Notes under the pieces: generated by a model | Databases searched by the model: none | Seen by the model: the letters and a program-made list of their open reading frames with translations, nothing else | Told to the model about the DNA's origin: nothing | In this document: piece by piece, positions 5,537-5,582 of the stretch | Numbering within the stretch: position 1 is the first letter of the stretch | Layout: each line of letters begins with the position of its first letter | NCBI GenBank assembly: GCA_900554375.1 | Contig: USHK01000098.1 | Span: 1-5,582, forward strand | DNA: 5,582 bases | From: an uncultured Sutterella sp. | GTDB lineage: Bacteria > Pseudomonadota > Gammaproteobacteria > Burkholderiales > Burkholderiaceae_F | Reading direction: 5' to 3' | Program-made: the position numbers and the translations under genes

Positions 5537-5582
5537 CTGTCTCTTATACACATCTCCGAGCCCACGAGACGCTCATGAATCT
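5537..5582. other. Nextera/Tn5 adapter, i7 index and P7 start at right contig end (artefact)
   Basis: Positions 5537-5555 are the reverse complement of the 19-base Tn5 mosaic end and 5556-5570 complete the Nextera read-2 adapter. Bases 5571-5578 (GCTCATGA) look like an i7 index, and ATCT at 5579-5582 begins the P7 primer sequence. None of this is genomic. Confidence 0.97.

Noticed and set aside
5537..5578. C-terminal SLIHISEPTR residues of the regulator ORF
   Set aside because: They are translated from the reverse-complemented Nextera adapter; the protein is truncated, not naturally short.

Overview
The window is one assembled contig whose two ends are sequencing-library adapter, not genome. 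Bases 1-30 and 5537-5582 match the Illumina Nextera (Tn5) adapter, including the 19-base mosaic end on both sides and, on the right, what looks like an i7 index plus the start of P7. Genomic sequence therefore runs from about 31 to 5536. The first and last genes are cut by the contig ends and carry adapter-derived residues if translated as they stand.

The organism looks like a Gram-negative anaerobe or facultative anaerobe. A Tat-exported flavoprotein is paired with a periplasmic tetraheme cytochrome c, next to an RpiR-type regulator, in moderately AT-rich DNA with clear AAGGAG ribosome binding sites. This combination fits gut Sutterellaceae (Parasutterella/Sutterella relatives, Betaproteobacteria), but that placement is inference from gene content, not from a marker gene.

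Layout. (1) 31-1450, plus strand: the 3' part of a two-domain ClpP/crotonase-fold protein resembling serine-dehydrogenase-proteinase (SDH_protease) proteins. (2) 1544-1726: a short coiled-coil ORF, followed in the same frame after a TAG stop by protein-like sequence that then needs one frame change to reach its end at 1895. The two pieces may be one broken gene. (3) 1931-2806: a ten-helix EamA/DMT-family transporter. (4) 3012-4827, minus strand: a two-gene operon of a TcuA/fumarate-reductase-like FAD protein and a tetraheme cytochrome c, closed by a strong rho-independent terminator at 2952-2995. (5) 4828-4990: an AT-rich divergent control region with repeated TGAAA/TTTCA dyads. (6) 4991-5536, plus strand: the 5' two thirds of an RpiR/MurR regulator.

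How it fits together. The minus-strand operon looks like a periplasmic respiratory reductase split over two polypeptides: electrons from the quinol pool would pass through four hemes to the FAD protein, which reduces an unidentified organic acceptor. The canonical fumarate-reductase catalytic motifs are absent, so fumarate is unlikely to be the substrate. The divergent RpiR regulator and the dyads between the genes suggest local control, possibly by a sugar phosphate or related ligand. The left half (protease-like protein, decayed ORF, transporter) has no evident functional link to the right half. No CRISPR array, RNA gene, insertion sequence or phage gene was seen.
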